This document shows, piece by piece, positions 1-6,293 of a DNA stretch of 10,183 bases (within the stretch, counting starts at the first letter, position 1; each line of letters starts with the position of its first letter). The position numbers and the translations under genes are program-made. Source of the DNA: Propionibacteriales bacterium (GTDB taxonomy: Bacteria; Actinomycetota; Actinomycetes; Propionibacteriales; Propionibacteriaceae); the NCBI GenBank assembly GCA_017882655.1, contig JADGPB010000050.1, positions 1 to 10,183 on the forward strand, in the 5' to 3' direction. A model generated the notes under the pieces. The model did no database searches. It saw only the letters and a program-made list of their open reading frames with translations, and was not told where the DNA came from.

Positions 1-761
1 CCGGACCGGCCGTACGGGATGACGGTGATCCGGATCATCTCCCACTTGGTGGCGCCGAGGGCCAGGGCCGCCTCGATGTGGTCGCGGGGAGTCTGAGCGA
101 ACACGTCGCGCGACATCGCGCTGATGATCGGCAGGACCATGATCGCGAGCACGATCGATGCCGTGAGGACGTTGCCGGTCGACTCGACGCCCTTGCCGAA
201 GAGGGGTATCCAGCCCAGCACGTGCTGGAGCCATGCGTAGAACGGGCCCAGGAAGGGGCCAAGGAGCTTCAGGCCCCAGAGGCCGAAGATGATCGACGGT
301 ACGGCGGCGAGGAGGTCGATGACGAAACCGATCATCGATCCGATCCTGCCCGGTACGTACTGGGTGACGAGCAGCGCCGTCCCGACCGCCACCGGCACCG
401 CCAGGAGCATCGCGACCACGCTCGTCAGGGCCGTGGTCCACATCAGGCCCGCGATGCCGAACTGGAGCGAGTCGGTGCCGACGTTCCACTGAGTGGACGT
501 GAAGAAGTTGACCGTGTCGCGCCGCAGGCTCGGTGTGGCGATCACGGCGAGGAAGATGCCGACGAACAGTACGAGCAGTACGACGATCACGGCTGCGGCG
601 ATCGCGCCGGCCCGGAAGCTGCGGTCTCCGCCGTGCTTGATGTTGGCGAAGGTGAGGTTCGTCGTCGACACGGGCTTCCCGGTTGCGAGTGAGGCCGACG
701 ATCCAGCCGCAGCCTCATGATCTGTGGTGGTCGCGACGTTAGCACCTGGTTCGTCGGCCAT
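1..761 (-). CDS. pstC: Phosphate ABC transporter permease PstC (3' part missing)
   Basis: This is one of the two membrane permeases of the PstSCAB high-affinity phosphate importer, located in the cytoplasmic membrane. The reading frame is open from an ATG at 759-761 to the window edge and gives 253 residues. PstC proteins are usually somewhat over 300 residues, so roughly the last quarter lies outside the window. A Ser/Thr/Ala-rich cytoplasmic N-terminus of about 50 residues precedes the first membrane helix (about 51-75). Further hydrophobic segments lie at about 103-132, 140-165 and 188-210. The EAA loop that contacts the ATPase PstB is seen at E230-A-A-L-A-L-G236 and continues to I-P249. 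The start is supported by a purine-rich ribosome site (GGAAGGGAAG) just upstream. The gene follows pstS on the same strand, as expected for a pst operon, and pstA and pstB would be next to the left. I infer phosphate-starvation control from the site upstream of pstS. Confidence 0.93.
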   Translation of the reverse strand, partial: MADEPGANVATTTDHEAAAGSSASLATGKPVSTTNLTFANIKHGGDRSFRAGAIAAAVIVVLLVLFVGIFLAVIATPSLRRDTVNFFTSTQWNVGTDSLQFGIAGLMWTTALTSVVAMLLAVPVAVGTALLVTQYVPGRIGSMIGFVIDLLAAVPSIIFGLWGLKLLGPFLGPFYAWLQHVLGWIPLFGKGVESTGNVLTASIVLAIMVLPIISAMSRDVFAQTPRDHIEAALALGATKWEMIRITVIPYGRS

Positions 762-777
762 GGTCTTCCCTTCCAGG

Positions 778-812
778 ACTGGCCCCCGGCGCACAGGGTG
801 CCGAGGGCCAGT
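778..812 (-). terminator. Strong hairpin in the pstS-pstC gap
   Basis: ACTGGCCC and GGGCCAGT form perfect arms. CGGC/GCCG pairing inside them, with a G-T pair between, extends the stem to about 13 bp around a short loop. The hairpin lies in the 74-base gap between pstS and pstC, just upstream of the pstC ribosome site. No U-run follows on the minus strand, so it is unlikely to be a classical intrinsic terminator. A partial terminator or an mRNA-stabilising or processing hairpin that keeps pstS transcripts more abundant than pstC is more likely. That role is inference. Confidence 0.55.
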
Positions 813-815
813 CTT

Positions 816-833
816 TGAGCGCCGTGGCGCTCA
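816..833 (-). terminator. Second hairpin directly after the pstS stop codon
   Basis: TGAGCGCC and GGCGCTCA are perfect inverted repeats separated by two bases, which gives a 7-bp GC-rich stem with a four-base loop. It begins two bases after the pstS stop codon and is followed by AAAG rather than a U-run. With the larger hairpin at 778-812 it makes a tandem structure at the 3' end of pstS. A 3'-end stabiliser or attenuator is plausible. Confidence 0.5.
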
Positions 834-835
834 GG

Positions 836-1939
836 TCACTTGATCGCTTGGATGGAAGCGTTCACCTTCGTGAGCAGCGAGGCGGGAAGCGGGGCGGAGC
901 CCACGTCCTTCAGACTGTTCTGGCCAGCATCGCTGGCGAAGTACGTGAGGAAGTCCTTCACGATTGCTGTCTTGGCGGAGTCGAGACCCGCGGAGCAGAC
1001 GATCTCGTAGGTGACGAGGATGGCCGGGTACGCGCCGGCCGCCTTGGTCGCGTAGTCCAGCTGAAGCGTGAGGTCGTTGCCGGTTCCAGTGATCTTCGCG
1101 GCCTCGAGCGCCTTCCCAACGTTGTCGGCGTTGAGTTCGACGCCACCGTTGCCGGTGTCGAGCTGCGCGATCCCCAGCTTGTTGTCGGTGGCGAAGCCCC
1201 ACTCGAGGTAGCCGAGCGCGCCGTCCGTCGCCGTCACTGCCTGAGCAACACCGGCTGAACCTGTCTTGCCCTCGCCACCCTTGCCCTTCCAGGTCTTGGA
1301 GTGGTCGGGGGTCCAGACACTCGGAGCCGTCGCCTTGAGGTACTTCGAGACGTTGTCGGTGGTGCCGGAGTCGTCGGAGCGGTAGAACACCTTGATCGCG
1401 GTGGAGGGAAGCGTGGCGCCCGAGTTCAGCGCGGCGATCGCCGGGTCGTTCCACGTCGTGATCGAGCCCATGAAGATCTTGGCGAGGACGTCGCCGTTGA
1501 GCACGAGCTTGCTGACGCCCTTGAGGTTGTACGAGAAGGCGACCGGTCCGACAACCAGCGGAAGGTCCCAGGCTGCGTTGTTCTTGCAGCGGGTCAAGGC
1601 CGTTGCCTGTTCGGTGGCCGCGAGGGCCGAGTCGGAACCACCGAAGTCGACCAGGCCGGCGTTGAAGTTCTTGACGCCCGCGCCGGAGCCTGTGGCGTTG
1701 TACTCGATCTTGGCCTTGTTCTTGCAGGCGTCGTTGTACGAGGCGATGATCTGCTGGATGGCGTTGGTCTGGGCTGTGGAACCCTCACCGGTGATGGAAC
1801 CGGAGGGGCAGGCCAGGGAGGGCCCCGATGCAGAGGTGGACACGGATCCGCCCGTTGTAGCCGCGGTCGTGCTCGAGCAAGCAGCCAGGGAGAGGGCGCT
1901 CAGAGCGGCGACGGCCGCAATCTTCGAAACGCGAGTCAT
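836..1939 (-). CDS. pstS: Phosphate-binding lipoprotein PstS
   Basis: This 367-residue protein is the extracytoplasmic phosphate receptor that delivers phosphate to the PstCA channel. The N-terminus is a lipoprotein signal: basic start, hydrophobic stretch and lipobox LSLAAC with the lipidated Cys at residue 21. A Ser/Thr-rich tether reaches to about residue 42. Recognisable PstS phosphate-contact blocks are GEGST (51-55), YNATGSGAG (80-88), FGGSD (99-103) and R187-S-D-D-S191-G192-T193-T. GALGYLEW is a further family block in the second half. The length is close to that of mycobacterial PstS. The ATG is preceded by GAAGGATGA, a good ribosome site. The gene is first in a minus-strand operon with pstC and is divergent from arsD. 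A PHO-box-like repeat about 87 bases upstream suggests induction in low phosphate, through PhoP or RegX3. The downstream hairpins may raise its level relative to pstC. Confidence 0.96.
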   Translation of the reverse strand: MTRVSKIAAVAALSALSLAACSSTTAATTGGSVSTSASGPSLACPSGSITGEGSTAQTNAIQQIIASYNDACKNKAKIEYNATGSGAGVKNFNAGLVDFGGSDSALAATEQATALTRCKNNAAWDLPLVVGPVAFSYNLKGVSKLVLNGDVLAKIFMGSITTWNDPAIAALNSGATLPSTAIKVFYRSDDSGTTDNVSKYLKATAPSVWTPDHSKTWKGKGGEGKTGSAGVAQAVTATDGALGYLEWGFATDNKLGIAQLDTGNGGVELNADNVGKALEAAKITGTGNDLTLQLDYATKAAGAYPAILVTYEIVCSAGLDSAKTAIVKDFLTYFASDAGQNSLKDVGSAPLPASLLTKVNASIQAIK

Positions 1940-2025
1940 ACTCAGTTCATCCTTCGGTCAGCGTAGAGCGACGGCCAAGTCCGCCTGTTCCGAGGCTATG
2001 GTCACCAAGTGTCCGATCCGGTGGC

Positions 2026-2047
2026 CCTACGTGAACGCCCCGTTAAC
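2026..2047 (-). promoter_or_regulatory. Candidate PHO box upstream of pstS
   Basis: Read on the minus strand there are two adjacent 11-base direct repeats, GTTAACGGGGC and GTTCACGTAGG. The second closely matches the 11-base direct-repeat unit bound by PhoP in Streptomyces, whose core is GTTCA. The repeats point toward pstS and lie about 87 bases before its ATG. The 11-base period and the pstS context support the call. The first unit is degenerate (GTTAA), and I could not find a convincing -10 element at a set distance. Confidence 0.55.
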
Positions 2048-2128
2048 GCCAGGCGTCGCTTCCGCCGGTGAATGCGGTTCGGCGACAGTCGCCACCGCCG
2101 TCCCCTGGTCACCCTGAGTGACCTCGGA

Positions 2129-2159
2129 TTGACACACATCGATTCGAGAGGGCTAGTGT
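2129..2159 (+). promoter_or_regulatory. Predicted promoter of the arsDAR operon
   Basis: A perfect -35 TTGACA (2129-2134) is followed after 19 bases by TAGTGT (2154-2159), which fits the actinobacterial TAnnnT -10 form. The arsD ATG lies 39 bases further on. The same TAGTGT hexamer occurs in the promoter predicted at 9641-9669. The candidate ArsR operator half-sites flank the -10 element. Confidence 0.6.
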
Positions 2160-2181
2160 TCGTATCGATATCGATCGATGT
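2136..2181 (+). promoter_or_regulatory. Candidate ArsR operator, ATCGAT dyads
   Basis: The half-sites ACATCGAT (2136-2143) and ATCGATGT (2174-2181) are a perfect inverted repeat. Between them a 12-base palindrome ATCGATATCGAT occupies 2164-2175, overlapping the right arm. AT-containing dyads in or next to the promoter are typical for ArsR/SmtB repressors. An arsR gene is the third gene of this operon, so autorepression is the simplest reading. Which dyad is the true operator cannot be told from sequence alone. Confidence 0.5.
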
Positions 2182-2198
2182 CCCACCGAGGAGTAGTC

Positions 2199-2576
2199 AT
2201 GGTCAGCATTCGCGTCTTCGAGCCCGCTCTGTGTTGCAACACCGGCGTGTGTGGTGAGGATGTGGACCAGGCGTTGGTCGAGTTCACGGCGAACCTCGAC
2301 GCCTTCAAGCAGCAGGGCGTCGACATCGCCCGGCACAACCTCGCGAACGACCCGGACGCCTTCGTACGGAACCCCGTGGTGATGGACTTCCTCAACGCGG
2401 CCGGATCCGAAAGTCTGCCGCTGGTCCTGGTCGATGGGGTGACCGTGCTCACCGGCCAGTACCCGACGCCGGAGCTGTTGTCCCGCTATGCGGGTCTCAC
2501 GCCCAAGCCCACCCTCACTATCACGCCGGTGGCTTCCGAGGGCTGCTGTGGTGGCTCAACCAGCAACTGCTGCTGA
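2199..2576 (+). CDS. arsD: ArsD arsenite metallochaperone
   Basis: This 125-residue cytoplasmic protein belongs to the ArsD family. The family binds As(III) and Sb(III) and passes them to the ArsA ATPase, and it can act as a weak trans-acting repressor. The start FEPALCCNTGVCG carries Cys12, Cys13 and Cys18, the triad needed for metalloid transfer in the plasmid R773 protein. The C-terminus has two more vicinal pairs, Cys116-Cys117 and Cys124-Cys125, as in R773 ArsD. Other family blocks are DVDQALVEF and a GQYPTPELL segment. I chose the ATG at 2199 because GAGGAG lies five bases upstream. An in-frame ATG at 2178 would place the ribosome site inside the coding region and sits inside the operator. 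The gene is first of arsD-arsA-arsR. Confidence 0.95.
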   Translation: MVSIRVFEPALCCNTGVCGEDVDQALVEFTANLDAFKQQGVDIARHNLANDPDAFVRNPVVMDFLNAAGSESLPLVLVDGVTVLTGQYPTPELLSRYAGLTPKPTLTITPVASEGCCGGSTSNCC

Positions 2577-2589
2577 AACCCTGACCCTG

Positions 2590-4386
2590 ATGATGTTTCT
2601 GACTGCCCCGACTCGCTTTCTCTTCTTCACGGGCAAGGGCGGCGTGGGCAAGACCTCCATCGCCTGCGCCACTGCGGTGCGACTGGCTGAGGCCGGACGC
2701 CATGTGTTGCTGGTCAGCACGGATCCCGCGTCCAACGTCGGCCAGGTGTTCGGCCAGACCATCGGCAACACGATCACGCCGGTGACGTCGGTTTCTGGCC
2801 TGGACGCCTTGGAGATCGACCCCGAGCAGGCGGCTGCGGAGTACCGGGAGCGCATCATCGGCCCCGTACGCGGACTGCTACCGGACAAGGAGATCGCCTC
2901 GATCACCGAGCAGCTGTCCGGCTCGTGCACCACCGAGATCGCGTCGTTCAACGAGTTCACCGGCCTGCTGGCGGATCCGTCCCTGATCGCCGACTACGAA
3001 CACGTCATCTTCGACACCGCACCCACAGGGCACACCATTCGACTCCTGAAGCTCCCGGGTGACTGGACGGGCTTCCTTGATGCAGGCGAGGGTGACGCCT
3101 CTTGCCTCGGGCCATTGTCCGGACTCGAGAAGCAGCGCACGGTCTACGCGGGCGCTGTCGCTGCGCTGGCCGACCCGACAATGACCAGCCTCGTACTCGT
3201 AGCGCGGGCCCAGGCCTCAAGCCTCACCGAGATCGCCCGGACCGCTGACGAGCTGACCATCACGGGGATCCGGCCCAGCAACGTCGTCATCAACGGCGTC
3301 ATGCCAGGCACCGCCGGAACCAATGACAGCCTCACACTCGCCATTCGGGACCGCGAGAGTGCCGCGATCGCCGACATGCCCGTCTCGCTGGCCGATGTCC
3401 CGCGAGACCTCATCGAGCTCAAGCCCGAGAACATGGTTGGCCTTGCCGCGCTGCGGTCGTTGTTCGACGGCGAGTCGGCGACGCCGGGGGACTGGTCCGC
3501 ACCGACCCATGAGGACGTGGTCCCCTCGCTGGATGCTCTCATCGACGAGCTCGCCACCGACGGGCACGGGCTGATCATGGCCATGGGCAAGGGCGGGGTC
3601 GGCAAGACCACCATCGCCGCGGCGATCGCGATCCGCCTCGCCCAGAAGGGGCATGAGGTCCACCTCACCACGACCGATCCCGCTGGACACCTGGCCGACG
3701 CCGTCGGTGGCGAGGTCGCGATGCCGAACCTCAGCGTTTCCCGGATCGATCCCGTGCAGGCGGTCCAGGAATACCGCGATCACGTGATGAACACCAAGGG
3801 CAAGAACCTGGATGAGGACGGCAGGGCCGTGCTCGCAGAAGATCTGATGTCACCGTGCACCGAAGAGGTGGCGGTCTTCCGGCAGTTCTCCCACCTTGTG
3901 AACGAGGCGCGGCGAAGGTTCGTCGTCATGGACACCGCGCCCACCGGACACACGCTCCTGCTCATGGACGCCGCCGGCTCGTACCACCGAGAGATCGCCC
4001 GCAACATGCCTAGCGGCACCGCGTACGCGACTCCGATGATGCGGCTTCAGGATCCGGACTACACGAAGATCCTGCTCGTGACGCTGCCGGAAACGACCCC
4101 TGTCCTGGAAGCCAGCGGCCTGGAGGACGACCTCAAGCGGGCCGGCATCGAGCCGTGGGCCTGGGTCGTCAACCAGTCACTCGAAGCCGCATCCACCACC
4201 TCGCCGCTTCTCCGGCACCGGGCCGGCCAGGAGCGAGGTCCCATCGAGGCGGTACGCACCCGCGCACACCGACTCGCGATCGTCCCGTTGCTCGCGCAGG
4301 AACCCATCGGGCCCGAGCGTCTCGCCATGCTCGCCCAGCAATCGCCCACCGACGGCCGGCTGTTGGCCATGGCCGATTCGGTCTGA
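2590..4386 (+). CDS. arsA: ArsA arsenite-stimulated ATPase (two-domain)
   Basis: ArsA is the soluble ATPase that accepts As(III) or Sb(III) from ArsD and energises an ArsB-type efflux pump at the membrane. This copy has 598 residues, against 583 in plasmid R773. It has two homologous halves with P-loops GKGGVGKT at 15-22 and 333-340. The DTAPTGHT signal-transduction motifs start at D142 and D448. The three metalloid-binding cysteines of R773 ArsA (113, 172, 422) are present as Cys113, Cys172 and Cys423. With the ATG at 2590 the N-terminus (MMFL, then FLFFTGKGG) aligns residue for residue with R773 ArsA, which supports this start. That ATG has no strong ribosome site. GTG codons at 2548 and 2551 lie after GAGGG and overlap arsD, so a longer, coupled start is possible. 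The gene follows arsD by 13 bases and precedes arsR by 5. Confidence 0.96.
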   Translation: MMFLTAPTRFLFFTGKGGVGKTSIACATAVRLAEAGRHVLLVSTDPASNVGQVFGQTIGNTITPVTSVSGLDALEIDPEQAAAEYRERIIGPVRGLLPDKEIASITEQLSGSCTTEIASFNEFTGLLADPSLIADYEHVIFDTAPTGHTIRLLKLPGDWTGFLDAGEGDASCLGPLSGLEKQRTVYAGAVAALADPTMTSLVLVARAQASSLTEIARTADELTITGIRPSNVVINGVMPGTAGTNDSLTLAIRDRESAAIADMPVSLADVPRDLIELKPENMVGLAALRSLFDGESATPGDWSAPTHEDVVPSLDALIDELATDGHGLIMAMGKGGVGKTTIAAAIAIRLAQKGHEVHLTTTDPAGHLADAVGGEVAMPNLSVSRIDPVQAVQEYRDHVMNTKGKNLDEDGRAVLAEDLMSPCTEEVAVFRQFSHLVNEARRRFVVMDTAPTGHTLLLMDAAGSYHREIARNMPSGTAYATPMMRLQDPDYTKILLVTLPETTPVLEASGLEDDLKRAGIEPWAWVVNQSLEAASTTSPLLRHRAGQERGPIEAVRTRAHRLAIVPLLAQEPIGPERLAMLAQQSPTDGRLLAMADSV

Positions 4387-4391
4387 TCCCC

Positions 4392-4787
4392 ATGCCCCGC
4401 GTCATAGCCACGATCGACTGCGCGCTGGCTGCGCCCGAGAACCTCATGCCGGCCACCGACGCGGAGCGACTCGTGGTCGTGCTCAAGGCGCTGGCCGATC
4501 CGGTCAGGATCCGGTTGTTACGTCTGGTGGCTGATTCCCCCGATACCACGGCGTGCGCCTGCCACCTGCCTGCAGCACTGGGCATCTCACAGCCGACCCT
4601 GTCCCACCACCTCAAGAAGCTCGTCGACGCCGGCCTGCTCGTCAGGGAACAGCGGGGCCGATGGGCGCACTACCGGCTGGGGAGCGACGCGTTGCTGCCC
4701 GTCTTGGCTTACCTGGAAGCCTGCAACCAGCCGGTTCCGCAAGCCCGTGCAGTCGGCCCGCGCGAGCTGTCCGGGATCCATCTCTGA
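4392..4787 (+). CDS. arsR: ArsR/SmtB-family metalloid-responsive repressor
   Basis: This 131-residue winged helix-turn-helix protein is the probable repressor of the operon, releasing DNA when As(III) or Sb(III) binds. The family core is seen as LKALADPVRIRLLRL (31-45), the recognition helix region ISQPTLSHHLKKL (65-77), and the wing GLLVREQRGRWAHYRL (81-96). Cys55-Ala-Cys57 sits where R773 ArsR has its Cys-x-Cys before the recognition helix. The third R773 cysteine is a proline here (Pro60), and an extra Cys10 lies near the N-terminus. The start is an ATG five bases after the arsA stop, with no strong ribosome site, so translation is probably coupled to arsA. An in-frame ATG at 4446 would delete Cys10. 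ArsR is last in the operon, whereas it is often first. The likely target is the dyads at 2136-2181. Confidence 0.9.
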   Translation: MPRVIATIDCALAAPENLMPATDAERLVVVLKALADPVRIRLLRLVADSPDTTACACHLPAALGISQPTLSHHLKKLVDAGLLVREQRGRWAHYRLGSDALLPVLAYLEACNQPVPQARAVGPRELSGIHL

Positions 4788-4801
4788 GTTGCAAGGGCCC
4801 C

Positions 4802-4831
4802 TAGACAGACGCCATCTAGTGGCGATACCAT
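4802..4831 (+). promoter_or_regulatory. Predicted promoter with small dyad before the HTH gene
   Basis: TAGACA (4802-4807) and TACCAT (4826-4831) are separated by 18 bases and resemble -35 and -10 elements. The spacer holds an inverted repeat CGCCA/TGGCG (4810-4814 and 4820-4824). CCATCT is also repeated at 4812 and 4828. The dyad could be an operator, possibly for the product of the next gene. The gene's ATG lies about 50 bases downstream. Confidence 0.4.
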
Positions 4832-4881
4832 CTGGCTGATCGCGGTGGTAGGCCGCGCCGTTGCCTCGAAGGAGCCGCAGG

Positions 4882-5364
4882 ATGAAGGCAGTGGGAGCTG
4901 CGCCGACACCCACGGAGCGTGGGAACTCCGTGCCGAAGAACCCGTTCGCCGACGTGCCGATGAACAAGGCCTACATCGGCAGGGCGACGCCTCGGGGCAC
5001 TGGGGCCGGATGGGAGGTACGCGTCTTCATGGTGGATCCCGAAGCTCCCGACCAGCAGCGCCTGGTGGGTCTGACCGAGTGCGGCACGCTCAACCAGCTC
5101 GAGGACAAGACGTGGGACTTCGTACGGGCCCTGACCGACGACAAGGACGTACATGTCATGGCGGTCCCTGACATCGGCGGCGACGTGATGACCCGCGTCA
5201 TCGGCGCGTGGAAGGCCATGAAGGATGCGAAGGCTGCCGAGGCCGAGGCGGCGAAACGTACGCGCGATGTCGTCAAGGAACTCCGGGAGAGCGGCCTCTC
5301 CGTGACCGACATCGCCTGGCTCGCCCACGTCTCGCGCGGCCGGGTGTCTCAGCTGCTGATCTGA
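4882..5364 (+). CDS. HicB-like protein with C-terminal helix-turn-helix, orphan
   Basis: This 160-residue soluble protein has no assured function. Residues about 35-95 look like the small alpha/beta fold of HicB-type proteins: a strand (WEVRVF), then a LVGLTECGTLNQLEDKTWDF segment, then VHVMAVPDIGG. A charged, alanine-rich helix follows (about 107-129). The last 30 residues, with SGLSVTDIAWLAHVSRGRVSQLL, form a clear helix-turn-helix. Many actinobacterial proteins of this plan are annotated HicB-like or as DNA-binding. The ATG at 4882 is preceded by GAAGGAG at seven-base spacing, better than the in-frame TTG at 4861. No HicA toxin (a small double-stranded-RNA-binding-fold protein) is encoded next to it, so an antitoxin role is not supported locally. 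It appears to be a single-gene unit with its own promoter, perhaps autoregulated. Confidence 0.75.
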   Translation: MKAVGAAPTPTERGNSVPKNPFADVPMNKAYIGRATPRGTGAGWEVRVFMVDPEAPDQQRLVGLTECGTLNQLEDKTWDFVRALTDDKDVHVMAVPDIGGDVMTRVIGAWKAMKDAKAAEAEAAKRTRDVVKELRESGLSVTDIAWLAHVSRGRVSQLLI

Positions 5365-5447
5365 CGCGAATCGCCCTGAAGCGGGACTCAGCACCCGATT
5401 TCGGCCCCGCCTACTCGTCGACAGGGCGAATCGAGTCAGGGCAGGAC

Positions 5448-5461
5448 GGAAAGCGCTTGCC
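5448..5461 (+). promoter_or_regulatory. LacI-family operator-like palindrome
   Basis: GGAAAGCGCTTGCC matches the perfect palindrome GGAAAGCGCTTTCC at 13 of 14 positions. AAAGCGCTTT-type palindromes with a central CG are the typical targets of LacI/GalR-family repressors. The site overlaps the predicted -35 of the dehydrogenase operon, a position that would block RNA polymerase. No LacI-family gene is in the window. The rest of the 147-base gap (5365-5511) has only weak repeats: GCGAATCG at 5366 and 5426, and CGCCCTG/CAGGGCG at 5372 and 5422. Confidence 0.6.
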
Positions 5462-5485
5462 ATTGTCAGTGGGGTGCGCCAAGAT
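5457..5485 (+). promoter_or_regulatory. Predicted promoter of the SDR-flavoprotein operon
   Basis: TTGCCA (5457-5462) and CAAGAT (5480-5485) are separated by 17 bases and resemble -35 and -10 elements. The -35 shares bases with the LacI-like palindrome. The SDR start codon is 26 bases downstream of the -10, after a strong GGGAGG ribosome site. Confidence 0.45.
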
Positions 5486-5511
5486 ATGGATGGACCAAGG
5501 GAGGTACGCAC

Positions 5512-6279
5512 ATGCCGGTGGCGATGGTGACGGGCGGCAGTCGGGGGATCGGGCGAGGGATCACCGAGCGGCTGCTGCGGGACGGCTACCAGGTGTCGAT
5601 CCTGGCCACGAAACCCGCGCCCGAGGACGTGCTGGCTCCGCTGCGGGAGCTCGGCGACATCTCGTACACGGCAGGCAGCATCGCGGAACCCGGCGACCAT
5701 CGGCGATACCTCGATGACACGCTCGCGGCGTTCGGGCGGGTCGACCTGCTGGTCAACAACGCCGGAGTCGCGCCGAGCGTGCGCAACGACGTACTGGTCG
5801 CCACCACCGACGAGTTCGACCGGGTCCTGTCGATCAACCTGCGCGGCCCGTACTTCCTCACCCAGCTCGTCGCCAACCAGCTCATCGCGCAGCGCGGCGA
5901 GGTCATCCCCACGGACAAGCCCTGCGGCACGATCATCAACGTCTCGAGCATCTCGGCGACGGTCGTCTCGACCAACCGCGGCGAGTACTGCGTCTCCAAG
6001 GCCGGCGTCGCCATGGCGACCCAGGTCTGGGCCGCGAGGCTCGCGCCGGAGGGGATCGTCGTGTACGAGGTGAGGCCGGGCGTGATCGCGACCGACATGA
6101 CCGCCGGGGCGCATGACAAGTACGACGCGCTGTTCGCGGACGGACTAGCGCCGATGCCGCGTTGGGGCACGCCATCCGACGTGGCCGGCGTGGTCGCCGT
6201 ACTCGCCTCCGGTGCGATGCCGTACTCCACCGGCGACGTCATCACGGTAGGCGGCGGCATGCAGATCCCAAGGCTCTGA
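5512..6279 (+). CDS. Short-chain dehydrogenase/reductase, classical SDR
   Basis: This 255-residue NAD(P)-dependent oxidoreductase is of the kind often named 3-ketoacyl-ACP reductase by default. The cofactor motif TGGSRGIG is at 7-14 and NNAG at 82-85. The catalytic tetrad is Asn109, Ser146 (NVSSISA), Tyr159 and Lys163 (Y-C-V-S-K). The C-terminal part has the usual RPGVIATDM and a GGG-M end. All catalytic residues are present, so it should be active, but the substrate is unknown. The ATG at 5512 follows GGGAGG at seven-base spacing. The gene is first of two, with a flavoprotein 14 bases downstream and a LacI-like operator upstream. A role in sugar or polyol oxidation or reduction fits that context better than fatty-acid synthesis, since no fatty-acid genes are near. 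That is inference. Confidence 0.92.
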   Translation: MPVAMVTGGSRGIGRGITERLLRDGYQVSILATKPAPEDVLAPLRELGDISYTAGSIAEPGDHRRYLDDTLAAFGRVDLLVNNAGVAPSVRNDVLVATTDEFDRVLSINLRGPYFLTQLVANQLIAQRGEVIPTDKPCGTIINVSSISATVVSTNRGEYCVSKAGVAMATQVWAARLAPEGIVVYEVRPGVIATDMTAGAHDKYDALFADGLAPMPRWGTPSDVAGVVAVLASGAMPYSTGDVITVGGGMQIPRL

Positions 6280-6293
6280 GTAGCGTGCTGGCC

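Noticed and set aside
78..692. 204-codon plus-strand open frame opposite pstC
   Set aside because: The minus strand here encodes a convincing PstC with membrane helices and the EAA loop. The plus-strand product is a highly charged shadow.
2488..2589. N-terminal extension of arsA to the first possible start
   Set aside because: It would overlap 89 bases of arsD in another frame. ArsA homology begins at the ATG at 2590. Only the GTGs at 2548 and 2551 remain as minor alternatives.
4816..6114. 432-codon open frame on the minus strand
   Set aside because: It overlaps the HicB-like and SDR genes in antisense, has low-complexity Arg/His/Asp composition, and has no ribosome site or known motif.
5512..6279. 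Calling the SDR fabG (3-ketoacyl-ACP reductase)
   Set aside because: Motifs are generic to classical SDRs, and the neighbours are a flavoprotein and a LacI-type site rather than fatty-acid genes.
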